Source: Pseudobdellovibrionaceae bacterium (GTDB lineage: Bacteria > Bdellovibrionota > Bdellovibrionia > Bdellovibrionales > UBA1609). Taken from it: a stretch of 64,000 nt of DNA. The stretch's first letter is position 1, and each line of letters begins with the position of its first letter. The translations under genes were made by a program, and so were the position numbers. The stretch covers positions 62,001 through 126,000 of the forward strand of contig CANEZP010000003.1 of NCBI GenBank assembly GCA_947444305.1. Reading direction: 5' to 3'. The notes below the pieces were generated by a model. It saw only the letters and a list, made by a program, of their open reading frames with translations. It searched no databases and was not told the DNA's origin. This document shows positions 35,051 through 43,543 of the stretch, piece by piece.

Positions 35051-36442
35051 ATGGGCATGGGACACGCAAAGAACACAGTCATTACTCTAGTTTTATTGGC
35101 TTCGGCGTCCGCTTACGCGGCGATGATGAGCCCCGACGGTGAGTCTTATATTCCGCTCGTCCACGACGTGCAGAATGAAGATACCCCGCGTGAAACCTTC
35201 CCGCTTATGGAAGTGCCGCCGGATGCTCCGCCACCCCCGCGGAGCGAGGCTCAAGATTTTAAAACCGACCATGATTGGCGTGAACTTCGCGCGAAGATCT
35301 TGCGTGATTTCACCAATCGCATGAGCGCCGATTTCAAAATTGACGACGGTCTCCAGCAACGCACGGAATTCTGGTTTGATATCTACGCACGTTACGGTGA
35401 AGCGCACCACATCGTGCACCACGTTCGCTACCCCTGGATCGTTTATAAAATCGTCGACACGACGGACATGATTCAAAACGGAAAAGGCCCGCTGTGGCTG
35501 CGTCGTGATCGCGGCAACAAACTGGCGATCAAGACCGCCGCCGACGTTCGGAACGCTTTACGTAAGCTGGCTCACCGCAAGGATTACTCGAACCTGCCGG
35601 CCCTTGAAAAAGAACTCTACGATAAATTGTTGCCGCTCAAAGGTTCGCGCAAAAGCGTTTTCCGTTTGGCGAGCGAGAGCGTGCGCTCGCAACTTGGACA
35701 AAAAGATTTTTTCAAGCGCGGTCTGATCAACTCGTCCCGCTACTTGCCGTACATGGAGCTTGAGTTTAAAAAGCTCGGGTTGCCGACCGAATTGACCCGC
35801 ATGCCGTTTGTCGAATCGTCTTTCAACGAAGAAGCTTACTCAAAAGTCGGCGCATCGGGCATTTGGCAAATCATGCCGATGACCGGCAAGGCCTACATGA
35901 TGGTTAACCCCCAGATCGACGAGCGCAATTCGCCCCTTAAGGCCACGGTTGCGGCGGGGCGTTTGTTGCGTTCGTACAACCGCGCGATGGGTTCTTGGCC
36001 GTTAACGATCACTTCTTATAATCACGGCATCGGAAACATCCAAACCGCGATCAAGCGCGCTAAGTCGAAAGACTTAGCCGAGATCATCGCGCGTTACCAC
36101 AGCGGGGCCTTCCGGTTCGCTTCCTCGAATTTCTACACCTGCTTCCTCGCGGCGCTTTACGCCGAGAAGTACCACGATCTGATCTTTAAAGACGTCACTC
36201 GTGAACCGCTGCAAGAGCGGGAAGTTATCCGCCTGGCCGGCCGTACGAACGCACGGTTCCTGACGAAGATCACCGGCTTATCAAAGGCTGAGTTGCTTAA
36301 GTACAATTTAGATCTGACCGCGGCTTTCAAAGTAAACGCCAGCGTCCCGCGCGGCTTCAGCCTGCATCTTCCGCCTACGGCCGCCGGCCGTATGAACCGT
36401 CAAGCCGGCGCCGGCGAAAAGATCCGCAAACCCAAAGGTTAA
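35051..36442 (+). CDS. MltD-like lytic transglycosylase
   Basis: About 463 residues from ATG 35051 (second ATG 35057). A signal peptide ends ASAYA before AMMSPD. After a Pro-rich linker and a helical region, the SLT domain appears at about 250-390: LPYMELEFKKLGLPTEL, with the catalytic Glu in MPFVESSFNEEA, then SKVGASGIWQIMPMTG and SYNHG, the goose-lysozyme-like motifs. The enzyme cleaves the MurNAc-GlcNAc bond of murein to anhydro ends in the periplasm. A short C-terminal LysM-like tail (about 415-450) is degenerate. The in-frame TTG at 34997 is less likely. No Shine-Dalgarno is obvious. Confidence 0.9.
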   Translation: MGMGHAKNTVITLVLLASASAYAAMMSPDGESYIPLVHDVQNEDTPRETFPLMEVPPDAPPPPRSEAQDFKTDHDWRELRAKILRDFTNRMSADFKIDDGLQQRTEFWFDIYARYGEAHHIVHHVRYPWIVYKIVDTTDMIQNGKGPLWLRRDRGNKLAIKTAADVRNALRKLAHRKDYSNLPALEKELYDKLLPLKGSRKSVFRLASESVRSQLGQKDFFKRGLINSSRYLPYMELEFKKLGLPTELTRMPFVESSFNEEAYSKVGASGIWQIMPMTGKAYMMVNPQIDERNSPLKATVAAGRLLRSYNRAMGSWPLTITSYNHGIGNIQTAIKRAKSKDLAEIIARYHSGAFRFASSNFYTCFLAALYAEKYHDLIFKDVTREPLQEREVIRLAGRTNARFLTKITGLSKAELLKYNLDLTAAFKVNASVPRGFSLHLPPTAAGRMNRQAGAGEKIRKPKG

Positions 36443-36454
36443 TCCATCGCAACC

Positions 36455-36474
36455 GGCCCTGATCCAGGGCCTTT
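36455..36474 (+). terminator. Terminator-like hairpin after the transglycosylase gene
   Basis: GGCCCTG, loop ATC, CAGGGCC, followed by TTTAAA: a 7-bp perfect stem with a short T-run. Confidence 0.5.
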
Positions 36475-36500
36475 AAACCAAGCCAAATTTTTTTTGCTCC

Positions 36501-36535
36501 GGTACCTTGTGTTGCACAGTACTAGGTGTTACAGC
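36501..36535 (+). promoter_or_regulatory. Promoter/operator-like region of the padR operon
   Basis: GGTACC (36501) and AGTACT (36519) flank TGTGTTGCACA, itself a near-palindrome. TTGTGT (36507-36512) with a 17-base spacer to TACAGC (36530-36535) is a possible promoter, overlapped by the dyad. GTAC-type dyads are usual operators of PadR regulators, so self-repression is likely. Start codon 36543 is 7 bases after the -10. Confidence 0.4.
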
Positions 36536-36542
36536 TTAGTGT

Positions 36543-36857
36543 ATGAATTCGCAGTTTAAAAAAGGTATTATGGAATTGTGTGTGCTCTCGCTGGTACGAA
36601 GCCGGGACTATTACGGCTACGAGCTAGTTGAAGAAATCTCTAAAAAAGTCGACATCGCCGAAGGTACGGTTTACCCCATCCTCCGCCGGCTCACCCAAGA
36701 AGGTTATTTCGAAACCTACCTCGAAGAATCCTCGAGCGGGCCGCCCCGCAAGTACTACCGTATCTCTAAGCTCGGAAAAACGATACAGGCCGAGCAGCTC
36801 GGCGAGTGGAAGGAATTTAACAAAAACATCAATTCATTACTGAAAGCAGGGGACTGA
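36543..36857 (+). CDS. PadR-family transcriptional regulator
   Basis: 104 residues, all of one winged-helix domain. The family pattern is clear: FKKGIMELCVLSLV, then YYGYELVEEISKK, then GTVYPILRRLTQEGYFETY and PRKYYRISKLGK. PadR proteins are dimeric repressors whose ligand or signal releases them from the operator. It is first of a three-gene unit with DUF1700 and DUF4097 proteins, an arrangement known from many bacteria and connected with envelope-stress or antibiotic responses. The DUF1700 start (GTG) lies one base after its stop. Confidence 0.93.
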   Translation: MNSQFKKGIMELCVLSLVRSRDYYGYELVEEISKKVDIAEGTVYPILRRLTQEGYFETYLEESSSGPPRKYYRISKLGKTIQAEQLGEWKEFNKNINSLLKAGD

Positions 36858-36858
36858 C

Positions 36859-37473
36859 GTGAAAACTAAAAAAGATTATATGCGGGAACTTGAGCGGCGT
36901 ATTCGCACGCTCCCCGCCGAAGACGCTCGCGAATTACTCGCCGATTACGAAGCCCACTTCACGGCGGGCCTCGAAGCCGGGAAAAGTGAGGAAGAAATCT
37001 GCCGCTCACTCGGCTCCGTACGTTCGGTCGCGCAAGAGATTTTAACCACCACCTGGGTTCGCCATCTCGATACCGCTCCTAAAAAGCTGCGCTCACCGGG
37101 CGCGATCCTCCAGATGCTCGTAATGATTTTGATTTTAGCGCCGTTTAACTTTTTCATGCTGATCTGCCCGTTTCTGATTTTATTCGTGTTGGTTTTCGCC
37201 GGTTGGACCATTCCGTTTGCGATCGGGGCAGTGGCCTTCGCCGGCATCGCGTTCTTTTGGCAGACGGCGGGTGATCCGATCGGTTTGCTCAACGGCGCTT
37301 CGCTCGTGTTTATTTTCCTAGGTACCGTCGGTCTCGCGTGTCTGAGCGGCCTCTTTATGTACGTGTGCACGAAGACGGCGTTTAAACTTCTGCTTTCGTT
37401 TTTCAAGTGGAACCTTGATTTAATTAATGCCCGCCGTCCTACCTCACCTCTTCTCGAAGGGAGAAACGCATGA
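36859..37473 (+). CDS. DUF1700 (HAAS domain) membrane protein
   Basis: 204 residues from GTG 36859. The N-terminal HAAS domain (LERRIRTLPAEDARELLADY, then HF, and EEEICRSLGSVRSVAQEI) is followed by four hydrophobic helices. DUF1700 proteins couple to PadR-controlled DUF4097 proteins; a sensory or modulating role in the cytoplasmic membrane is assumed. The stop overlaps the DUF4097 start by four bases. Confidence 0.88.
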   Translation: MKTKKDYMRELERRIRTLPAEDARELLADYEAHFTAGLEAGKSEEEICRSLGSVRSVAQEILTTTWVRHLDTAPKKLRSPGAILQMLVMILILAPFNFFMLICPFLILFVLVFAGWTIPFAIGAVAFAGIAFFWQTAGDPIGLLNGASLVFIFLGTVGLACLSGLFMYVCTKTAFKLLLSFFKWNLDLINARRPTSPLLEGRNA

Positions 37474-38372
37474 GCTTGTTTAAAAAGATTTTCTTGGGAA
37501 CTCTTATCTTCACGATGGCGTGCTTCACCATTGCTTGGGCCTTGCTCGCCGCCGGCGGCGGATCGACGGCGAGCACCTTCACGAAATTCCAATCACGACT
37601 GAATCAAGGACGGTGGATCGACGAACGCGAATCGGTTGATTTAAACGGAGTCGATACAATTACTGTTAATGCGGCTTCGGCCGATATTTTTATCGACAAA
37701 GAAGGTCACGCAAGTCCAGAAAACGAAGCGTTGATCGCTTACTCCGGGCTTTCCCAGCCGGGTGGCAAAACGCTCTCGGTTCAACGTGAAGGCAGTGAAC
37801 TCAAAGTGTCGGTAAACACGGGTAATACGACTGCGGTCAGTTTTAATTTCGACGATGGCCATGATGACGACGATGATGATGATGATGACGACGAGGACGC
37901 GGTGCAAGAGCCGACCTCGCGCAAAGGCTTAAAAATAATCGTACCGCCGAAGTTCTCCGGTAAAGTATTGCGGATCGAGGCGACGTCGGGCGACGTCACG
38001 TTAAAAAATATGAACGTTGCCGATCTTAATATTGAAAACGTATCCGGAGAAATACGCTTGATCGATAGCGGCACGCGCGACGCGGCAACGCTCATCACCA
38101 AGAGTGGCGACATCGAGGCCCAGCGTTTCAACGGAAAACTCCGAGCCACATCTACGTCCGGCGACGTCGAGATCAAAGAACCGGCGAACGGTGATCTCCT
38201 TGCCGAATCCACTTCCGGGGATATTTCGGTCACCATGCCCACGGCGATGGGGTGGAAGTTCTCATTGAGTTCGGTCAGTGGTGATCTAAAAAATGAATTT
38301 AGTGATGATGTGAAAGCAAACAAAAAGATGCAGTTGAATTCCACATCCGGCGATATTCGCGTGCATAGGTGA
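37470..38372 (+). CDS. DUF4097 family beta-helix-like protein with an acidic Asp run
   Basis: 300 residues. A single N-terminal membrane helix or signal anchor (about 5-30) precedes an exported domain made of short repeated strands with the recurrent motif TSGD (ATSGDVTL, TKSGDIEA, STSGDVEI, STSGDISV, STSGDIRV), the hallmark of DUF4097 proteins, likely a right-handed beta-helix. At about 127-146 there is an Asp-rich insert (ten Asp in a row in HDDDDDDDDDDEDA). It is the effector of the PadR/DUF1700 unit. Confidence 0.88.
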   Translation: MSLFKKIFLGTLIFTMACFTIAWALLAAGGGSTASTFTKFQSRLNQGRWIDERESVDLNGVDTITVNAASADIFIDKEGHASPENEALIAYSGLSQPGGKTLSVQREGSELKVSVNTGNTTAVSFNFDDGHDDDDDDDDDDEDAVQEPTSRKGLKIIVPPKFSGKVLRIEATSGDVTLKNMNVADLNIENVSGEIRLIDSGTRDAATLITKSGDIEAQRFNGKLRATSTSGDVEIKEPANGDLLAESTSGDISVTMPTAMGWKFSLSSVSGDLKNEFSDDVKANKKMQLNSTSGDIRVHR

Positions 38373-38506
38373 TCTCCGGCCATCACGCTAAACAAGAACA
38401 AATGATCTCTTAAAATACGCGCCGTTGCGTAAGCGATACTTTGCTTTTGTGGCCCCCCATTTGCTTCTGATCGTCATGAACAAATAGCTACCCCGGGGGG
38501 TTTTTA

Positions 38507-38902
38507 ATGAAAGCAGTCGTTTTTTTCGCTGGTCTCTTGCTGTGCGCACCCGTTTCGTTCGCACAAAATATTCCGACGGCAAATGTCGATACCGATGAAT
38601 ACGAACTTGAAGTCGGCGCCATGCCGTACGAAGAGACCGAAGAGTTAAACGAACAAATGGAACTGCAGCGCAACGGCGCCGAAGATGTCATCGGTGGAAT
38701 CATCGGTTCCATCTTTCGTCCTGGACGCGGTGGTGGCGGCGGCGGCGGTGGATACCGCGATGTCGTTTGCTACGCGCGCGATCGTCGCGGCAACACCTAC
38801 CGTGCCGCCGGCCCGAATCCCCGCCGCGTTCAACAGCGCGCGATGGATAAATGCCAACGCAACGCCCGTTTCTGCCGCCCGCTCGGCTGCCAAGCTCTTT
38901 AA
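38507..38902 (+). CDS. Small secreted glycine-tract protein, unknown
   Basis: 131 residues with signal peptide MKAVVFFAGLLLCAPVSFA. The mature part has an acidic segment (about 25-55), a run of eight Gly preceded by RPGR (about 72-82), and a C-terminal Cys-rich segment (VVCYARDRRGNTYRA, DKCQRNARFCRPLGC). Four Cys suggest two disulfides. The ribosome site is GGGGGG in a leader resembling that of the gene at 18394. No family recognised; the C-terminus has a DUF4189-like feel but that is weak. Confidence 0.65.
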   Translation: MKAVVFFAGLLLCAPVSFAQNIPTANVDTDEYELEVGAMPYEETEELNEQMELQRNGAEDVIGGIIGSIFRPGRGGGGGGGGYRDVVCYARDRRGNTYRAAGPNPRRVQQRAMDKCQRNARFCRPLGCQAL

Positions 38903-38953
38903 TTGAGCGGCGCCTTAACGGTGCCGCCGGCTTGTGCAATTCGACCGAGTCAG

Positions 38954-38991
38954 TTAAGTTCCTCACGAATTCAAACCCGTGAGGAACTTAA
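38954..38991 (+). promoter_or_regulatory. 14-bp perfect hairpin hiding a ribosome binding site
   Basis: TTAAGTTCCTCACG (38954-38967) and CGTGAGGAACTTAA (38978-38991) are exact inverse complements separated by ten bases. The right arm carries GAGGAA, the only Shine-Dalgarno for the ATG at 38994, which lies two bases after the stem. Confidence 0.7.
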
Positions 38992-38993
38992 AC

Positions 38994-39290
38994 ATGAAAT
39001 CAATCCTACTCATCGCCCTGTTTATTCCGACCGCACAAAGTTTTGCGCTTAGCTCGCAAGCCTTCACCGGAATTTGGAATTGCGCCGTTCAGGCCGACAT
39101 CATCGGAAAAACCGAAAAATTTGAATGCTTCTCCTTCGATGAGGACGGAGAAATGATCGCACTGCGCGAGGTTCACGGCGGCAAGTGCAAAGGTGACCCG
39201 GCAACCGCGCCGACACGCGCTTACTTCAGCTATAAAAAGAATGTTTTAGGCTACGAATATTACGGCCAAGACTGGCAACCGTGCCGCTGA
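38994..39290 (+). CDS. Small secreted protein, unknown
   Basis: 98 residues from ATG 38994 (a GTG at 38979 is in frame but inside the hairpin). Signal peptide MKSILLIALFIPTAQSFA, then a mature domain of about 80 residues with four Cys (IWNCAVQ, FECFSF, GKCKGD, WQPCR), likely two disulfides, and an alternating beta pattern starting with GxW. Its leader can fold into a 14-bp hairpin that buries the ribosome site, so translation may be conditional. No family recognised. Confidence 0.6.
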   Translation: MKSILLIALFIPTAQSFALSSQAFTGIWNCAVQADIIGKTEKFECFSFDEDGEMIALREVHGGKCKGDPATAPTRAYFSYKKNVLGYEYYGQDWQPCR

Positions 39291-39295
39291 ACCCA

Positions 39296-39334
39296 TAACG
39301 CACGATTTCCTTTCCAGACAGGAAAAGGCGCGTT
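39296..39334 (+). terminator. Hairpin downstream of the small secreted gene
   Basis: TAACGC ... CCTTTCC, loop AGACA, GGAAAAGG ... GCGTTA: nested complementary arms with internal mismatches. Similar arms (TTCCAGAAAAGAAAAGG ... GCGTTAA) recur just after and again near 55377-55416. Confidence 0.4.
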
Positions 39335-39393
39335 AATAAAATCAGTTTACGTCGCGCTGTTTAAATTCCAGAAAAGAAAAGGTGCGTTAAAGG

Positions 39394-39465
39394 TCACGGC
39401 TTCGCCGGATATCACTGCTTCGCTGGATGTTACTGCTTCGCTGGATGTTACTGCTTCGCAGAGGC
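39394..39465 (-). repeat. Four tandem 18-bp units at a gene 3' end
   Basis: Plus-strand units start at 39394, 39412, 39430 and 39448 (TTACTGCTTCGCTGGATG type). The unit at 39448 contains the stop codon and last codons of the minus-strand gene; the other three lie downstream, with growing divergence. Confidence 0.8.
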
Positions 39466-41616
39466 CGCCCACGCGACCACGTGAACGTATTGCGGTTCGG
39501 CGACGACGACCTGGCTGTAGGTCTCGCGGGATTGGGTCGGGTGAATGTACAAGGTTTGTAAGCCTAACGGTGCGTTGAAGATGATGAAGCCACCGCCCGC
39601 AACGCCGGTTTTTTTGGATTCAAGCGGTTTGCCCTCGGCATCGAAGTACAAGATTTGAACTTGTTCGCCACGCGCGTAGCCGGTGAGCTCAACCTCGAAA
39701 TCTTGATCATCGATGAAGCCGACGATTGAACCGTGCCCCGGCGCCAATCCTGTGTTCTGATGTTTGTATAACGAATAGATCCAGTCGCGCTTTAACAACG
39801 GCACGTTCACCAAGCCCGGCGAACCGGTTAGGGTCATGCGGCTGACTTCAAATTCGGCACCCGCTTCGGCTTCAACCATGAAGTGATCCGACGCTACGGA
39901 GTAAGCTACGAATTGATTTTTATTTAGAGCCAGTTCGTTATCGGTACCGACTAAACGGATGCGGGCCGAAACGGGCCGGTTCATGTCGAGCACATCAAAA
40001 ATTTTAAATTGCGAAACGATCTTTTCGCGCACTTCGAGTTCGACGTAAGAAACGTGTTTGCCTTCGGTGGGAAAGATCTGCGCGGGGTATAACCGTCCAT
40101 TGGCCTTTACCCGCAAAGCTTGCACGCCCGGCTTCACCCGAATAAACGCGAAAAGTCCGTTCGCCGAAGTGCGCTTAAGAGTTTTGTCGGGCAGGAACAT
40201 ATTGTTGAAATATATGGGACGGTAATCCCCGGCCATCTCGACCGAGCCACCCTGAACGGGCAGCCCGTTGCGCGTGAGCTGACCCCAAACCACCGAAGAA
40301 GCCAGCGCTTCTTTGCGGTCCGATACATGACTGAGTTCAAGGTCGATCAAGGCTTCCACCAAAGAATTCGAAAACAGGCGAACGTCTTGCGGATGATCCG
40401 CCTGACCGACCACGAGCGAAGACCAATGTTTCTTCGCCGAGGCGCGCGCTACGAAACTCGACGTGCGATTCAAAGAGGGCTCAACGACTAAACCTTCCTC
40501 ATTGACGCCTTGGCCTTGGGTATAGGCTTGGATTTCAACTCGGGCGTCGGCCACGGGCATGTGTTGTTGGCCATACGAATATCCCGAAATCGGCCGGAAG
40601 GCGGCGCCCATCGTCGTGGGTCTTAAGGCCAACCGGATATCGTTGACACGATTCTCTTTGCGGGGAATTTCCGTCAGGTGTACCAAATTCATCTCACCGC
40701 GGCCGAGGACCCGGCCATCCCGAGTTTGCAACTCGGCGACGAGGTAACCCGATGCCTTCTTGACGTGAATTTCAAACTTACCTTCGGTGATCCAGATGCG
40801 ACCACGTTCTAAAGTCTCGCCGTTCAAGGTGCGCTTCACTTCGATGTGCGTATCGGGTCCGGTAAAAGCGAGGCCGCCGGTCATTTCAATTTGCCCGTTC
40901 AACCACAACGGACGGTTGCCCTCGGGATTCGGCGTGAAACTCGCGAGACTCGCGACGGCTTCTTTTTTACTTTGTTCTTTCTCGTCGTTTTCTTTCTCGA
41001 GTTCTCGCTGCCGGGCTTTATATTGAGCGACCAATAACGGGCTGTTCGAAGCCTGGGCCGCCTGCAACTCTTGCTCAACAAGTTCGCGTGCGCGCTGAGC
41101 GGGCGTCACGGCCGCGAAATCTTCTTCGGTCATCTTCGGGGCGGGAGTGAATGCGCGCGGTTTTGAATCGAGCAGCGAATCAGGATCAAAATTAATATTC
41201 ACGGGCCCGAGCTCAGAAATCGCAATCGTCTTCGGCGTTTTAACCGCGCTGCCCGCGAGGTAAACAACCGCCGGGGATACCGGCGTGTTGCGAGCCGGTG
41301 CACGAACGGTCATCCCGCGCATGGCGAGTACGCGCTGGCGTGGGACTTGTTGAATCAACTTCATGTCTGCGGGTTGGCCCGCGCTCAGCCGAATACCGTT
41401 GTCGGGAATTTCAAAATCATTCGACTCAAAATTTTCGCGCACGTCTTCGAACGCGGCGTAAGCGGGCGACGCTTTGTTAAGTGAAACGGAAAGCCCGCTC
41501 TTAACGATCGTGCGAAAATCGACGTTTGAAATTGAAAGCGGAAAGAGCACAACGGCGACCGCCGTTACGCGTGACCAAAACAATTTTGGTTTTCTTATCC
41601 TGAGCGGTGTGAGCAT
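39448..41616 (-). CDS. Large exported/anchored multi-domain protein, unknown
   Basis: 722 residues from ATG 41616, which lies 16 bases after the upstream lipoprotein stop; earlier in-frame starts overlap that gene. One N-terminal hydrophobic segment (about 14-32, signal peptide or anchor). Residues about 165-225 are charged and coiled-coil-like (ARELVEQELQAAQA, RQRELEKENDEKEQSKK). From about 230 on, several beta-sandwich-type segments follow, including ones like carboxypeptidase-regulatory folds (GQLTRNGLPVQGGSVEM). Many strands end in YxG-type turns. It is likely cell-surface or periplasmic. No catalytic motif seen. Confidence 0.65.
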   Translation of the reverse strand: MLTPLRIRKPKLFWSRVTAVAVVLFPLSISNVDFRTIVKSGLSVSLNKASPAYAAFEDVRENFESNDFEIPDNGIRLSAGQPADMKLIQQVPRQRVLAMRGMTVRAPARNTPVSPAVVYLAGSAVKTPKTIAISELGPVNINFDPDSLLDSKPRAFTPAPKMTEEDFAAVTPAQRARELVEQELQAAQASNSPLLVAQYKARQRELEKENDEKEQSKKEAVASLASFTPNPEGNRPLWLNGQIEMTGGLAFTGPDTHIEVKRTLNGETLERGRIWITEGKFEIHVKKASGYLVAELQTRDGRVLGRGEMNLVHLTEIPRKENRVNDIRLALRPTTMGAAFRPISGYSYGQQHMPVADARVEIQAYTQGQGVNEEGLVVEPSLNRTSSFVARASAKKHWSSLVVGQADHPQDVRLFSNSLVEALIDLELSHVSDRKEALASSVVWGQLTRNGLPVQGGSVEMAGDYRPIYFNNMFLPDKTLKRTSANGLFAFIRVKPGVQALRVKANGRLYPAQIFPTEGKHVSYVELEVREKIVSQFKIFDVLDMNRPVSARIRLVGTDNELALNKNQFVAYSVASDHFMVEAEAGAEFEVSRMTLTGSPGLVNVPLLKRDWIYSLYKHQNTGLAPGHGSIVGFIDDQDFEVELTGYARGEQVQILYFDAEGKPLESKKTGVAGGGFIIFNAPLGLQTLYIHPTQSRETYSQVVVAEPQYVHVVAWAASAKQ

Positions 41617-41632
41617 CCATGAATAGTCTAGC

Positions 41633-42100
41633 TTAGAACACCCGGAAATCGTCAATAATGTTCAGATCTTCGCGACGTTTGGTGAGTTCAATGCGTAGTT
41701 TTTTCTCAAGCTCTTTGGCTAGTCGCGTGTCGTAACCTTCGACGATGTAGGTGAATTGATTACCGCGCAGAACACGGCGCTCAAGCGTGACGGAAATTTC
41801 AATATCGTAAGGACGGCGGTCTCCCAAGACTAAGATCGATGCGAAGTACCGCTCGGTCGCATCGCCGGCGGGTTTATAACCCTTCGCACCTTCTAGGATG
41901 AAATGGCGCGAGAGCAATTCACGGCCGTTGGGACTGATCGCCCGCTGACCCGTCGGCAAGACGGACGAAGCCACGGCGCGGAGCTCATGCAGAGGCAAGT
42001 CTAGGCTCTCAATGCGCGAAGACCGGCGATTACCGATCGTCGTGGTACAACCCACAACAACCATCACGAAGAAATTAAAAAAAAGGAGACACTTACGCAT
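41633..42100 (-). CDS. Lipoprotein, unknown
   Basis: 155 residues. Signal MRKCLLFFNFFVMVVVGC, lipobox VVGC (Cys18). The mature domain (about 137 residues) has one compact alternating alpha/beta pattern and no Cys. It probably is co-transcribed with the large exported-protein gene that begins 16 bases after it ends, so the pair may form an outer-membrane complex. No family recognised. Confidence 0.65.
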   Translation of the reverse strand: MRKCLLFFNFFVMVVVGCTTTIGNRRSSRIESLDLPLHELRAVASSVLPTGQRAISPNGRELLSRHFILEGAKGYKPAGDATERYFASILVLGDRRPYDIEISVTLERRVLRGNQFTYIVEGYDTRLAKELEKKLRIELTKRREDLNIIDDFRVF

Positions 42101-42135
42101 CTCCTAATTCTATGTAGTCATTTTAATGAAGTACA

Positions 42136-42159
42136 GAAGATCGCAAGCCTGCGATCTTC
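42136..42159 (-). terminator. Perfect 10-bp hairpin after the transaldolase gene
   Basis: GAAGATCGCA, loop AGCC, TGCGATCTTC. It lies 11 bases after the transaldolase stop on the minus strand, without a clear U-run. Confidence 0.5.
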
Positions 42160-42169
42160 CGACATCCGG

Positions 42170-42814
42170 TCACTTAGGCATCGCGGCGGCGTCTTTGAGG
42201 AACTGCGCAATACCTTTGTCGGTCAGCGGGTGATTTACGAGTTGCGCGAACACTTTGTACGGGCAAGTGACGATGTCGGCTTTCATCAAGGCCGATTGCA
42301 AAACGTGGATGGGATGGCGAATACTCGCCACTAAAACTTGAGTATCCATCTCGTAGTTTTCGTAGATTTGAGTAATCTGACTAATCAATTCCATACCGTC
42401 GTAGGCAATGTCGTCGAGACGACCGACGAACGGCGAGACCAACGTCGCTCCGGCTTTTGCGACGAGCAACGCTTGCAACGGCGAAAAGATCAGCGTGACG
42501 TTTGTCTTGATGCCATCAGACGCAAGGCGGCGGACAGCGACGAGACCTTCTTCACACATCGGAATTTTTACGACGACGTTGTCGGCAATTTTCGCGAGCT
42601 CGAGGCCTTCGCGGACCATTTCGTCGGCTTGAAGTGAGATGACTTCGGCCGAGACGAGACCTTTGACTTCCTTACAGATGTCTTTGATGACGTCGGCATT
42701 TTTACGGCCCGTCTTCGCGACGAGCGTGGGATTGGTGGTAACGCCATCGACCCATCCGCGTTTGTTGGCCTGACGGATTTCTTCAATGTCCGCGGAATCG
42801 ATATAGAACTGCAT
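42170..42814 (-). CDS. Transaldolase (small TalC/FSA-type)
   Basis: 214 residues, the size of the small transaldolase/fructose-6-phosphate aldolase subfamily. These enzymes transfer dihydroxyacetone or cleave fructose 6-phosphate. Motifs: [20 protein letters not shown], and the Schiff-base Lys83 in [12 protein letters not shown]. Transaldolase versus aldolase activity cannot be separated by eye. The upstream dapB gene ends 33 bases before its start. Confidence 0.93.
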   Translation of the reverse strand: MQFYIDSADIEEIRQANKRGWVDGVTTNPTLVAKTGRKNADVIKDICKEVKGLVSAEVISLQADEMVREGLELAKIADNVVVKIPMCEEGLVAVRRLASDGIKTNVTLIFSPLQALLVAKAGATLVSPFVGRLDDIAYDGMELISQITQIYENYEMDTQVLVASIRHPIHVLQSALMKADIVTCPYKVFAQLVNHPLTDKGIAQFLKDAAAMPK

Positions 42815-42847
42815 TACGAGAGCTCCTTGAGATGTGCCTGGATCGGG

Positions 42848-43543
42848 CTATTTATGACTGTAGAGGTCGGATAAGTCATAAAGTCCGGCCTGTTTTTTGT
42901 CAAACAGCCAGAGCGCCGCTTTCAGAGCACCGCGCGCAAAAACGGTGCGGTTGAAAGCGGTATGGGTGATGGTCAACGTCTCTTCCGGACCCATGGCCCA
43001 TAACGTGTGGATGCCCGGCACTCCGCCGCCGCGCAAACTCGAAGGCTCGGGCACCGATTTGCTCACCGCTTGAACAAGTTTTTCCTGAAGAAGGAGTCCG
43101 GTGCCGCTAGGCTTGTCCTTTTTTTGGTTGTGATGAACCTCTTCAATTTGAAAATCCCAATCTTTGATCGCACCGAGCGATTCCATCATCGAGGTGAACA
43201 CGGCAATGCCCAAGCTCATGTTGCCCGAGTAGAGAACCGGAATCTTCTTGGCCGCGTCTTTAAGTTCTTTTCGCTGTTTATTTGTTAGACCCGTTGAGCC
43301 GGAAACGAGGGGCTTCTTGTTCGCAAGGCACCACTTCAGCGCGTCACTTAAGCCCTCGGGTGACGAGAAATCGACGACGACGTCGATTATTTTGGCGTCG
43401 GCTTTTTTCCAGTCTTTACCCGAATCTATTTTCGCCACGACAACGCAAGCGGAGTCGGCCGAAATTTTCTCTATTTCGTTACCCATCCGGCCCGCGGCCC
43501 CGGCGAGCGCAATATTTAAAGAAGCCCGAGATTTTCTAGACAC
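42848..43543 (-). CDS. dapB: 4-hydroxy-tetrahydrodipicolinate reductase
   Basis: 231 residues, shorter than the E. coli enzyme (273). DapB reduces the DapA product with NAD(P)H in diaminopimelate/lysine synthesis. The nucleotide motif ALAGAAGRMGNEI (about 12-24) and the signature EEVHHNQKKDKPSGTGL (about 134-150, catalytic His and Lys) are present. It starts 28 bases inside the end of dapA, so the two are coupled. Confidence 0.95.
   Translation of the reverse strand: MSRKSRASLNIALAGAAGRMGNEIEKISADSACVVVAKIDSGKDWKKADAKIIDVVVDFSSPEGLSDALKWCLANKKPLVSGSTGLTNKQRKELKDAAKKIPVLYSGNMSLGIAVFTSMMESLGAIKDWDFQIEEVHHNQKKDKPSGTGLLLQEKLVQAVSKSVPEPSSLRGGGVPGIHTLWAMGPEETLTITHTAFNRTVFARGALKAALWLFDKKQAGLYDLSDLYSHK

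Noticed and set aside
39394-39465. CRISPR-like repeat
   Set aside because: The 18-bp units are directly adjacent with no spacers and include a coding end.
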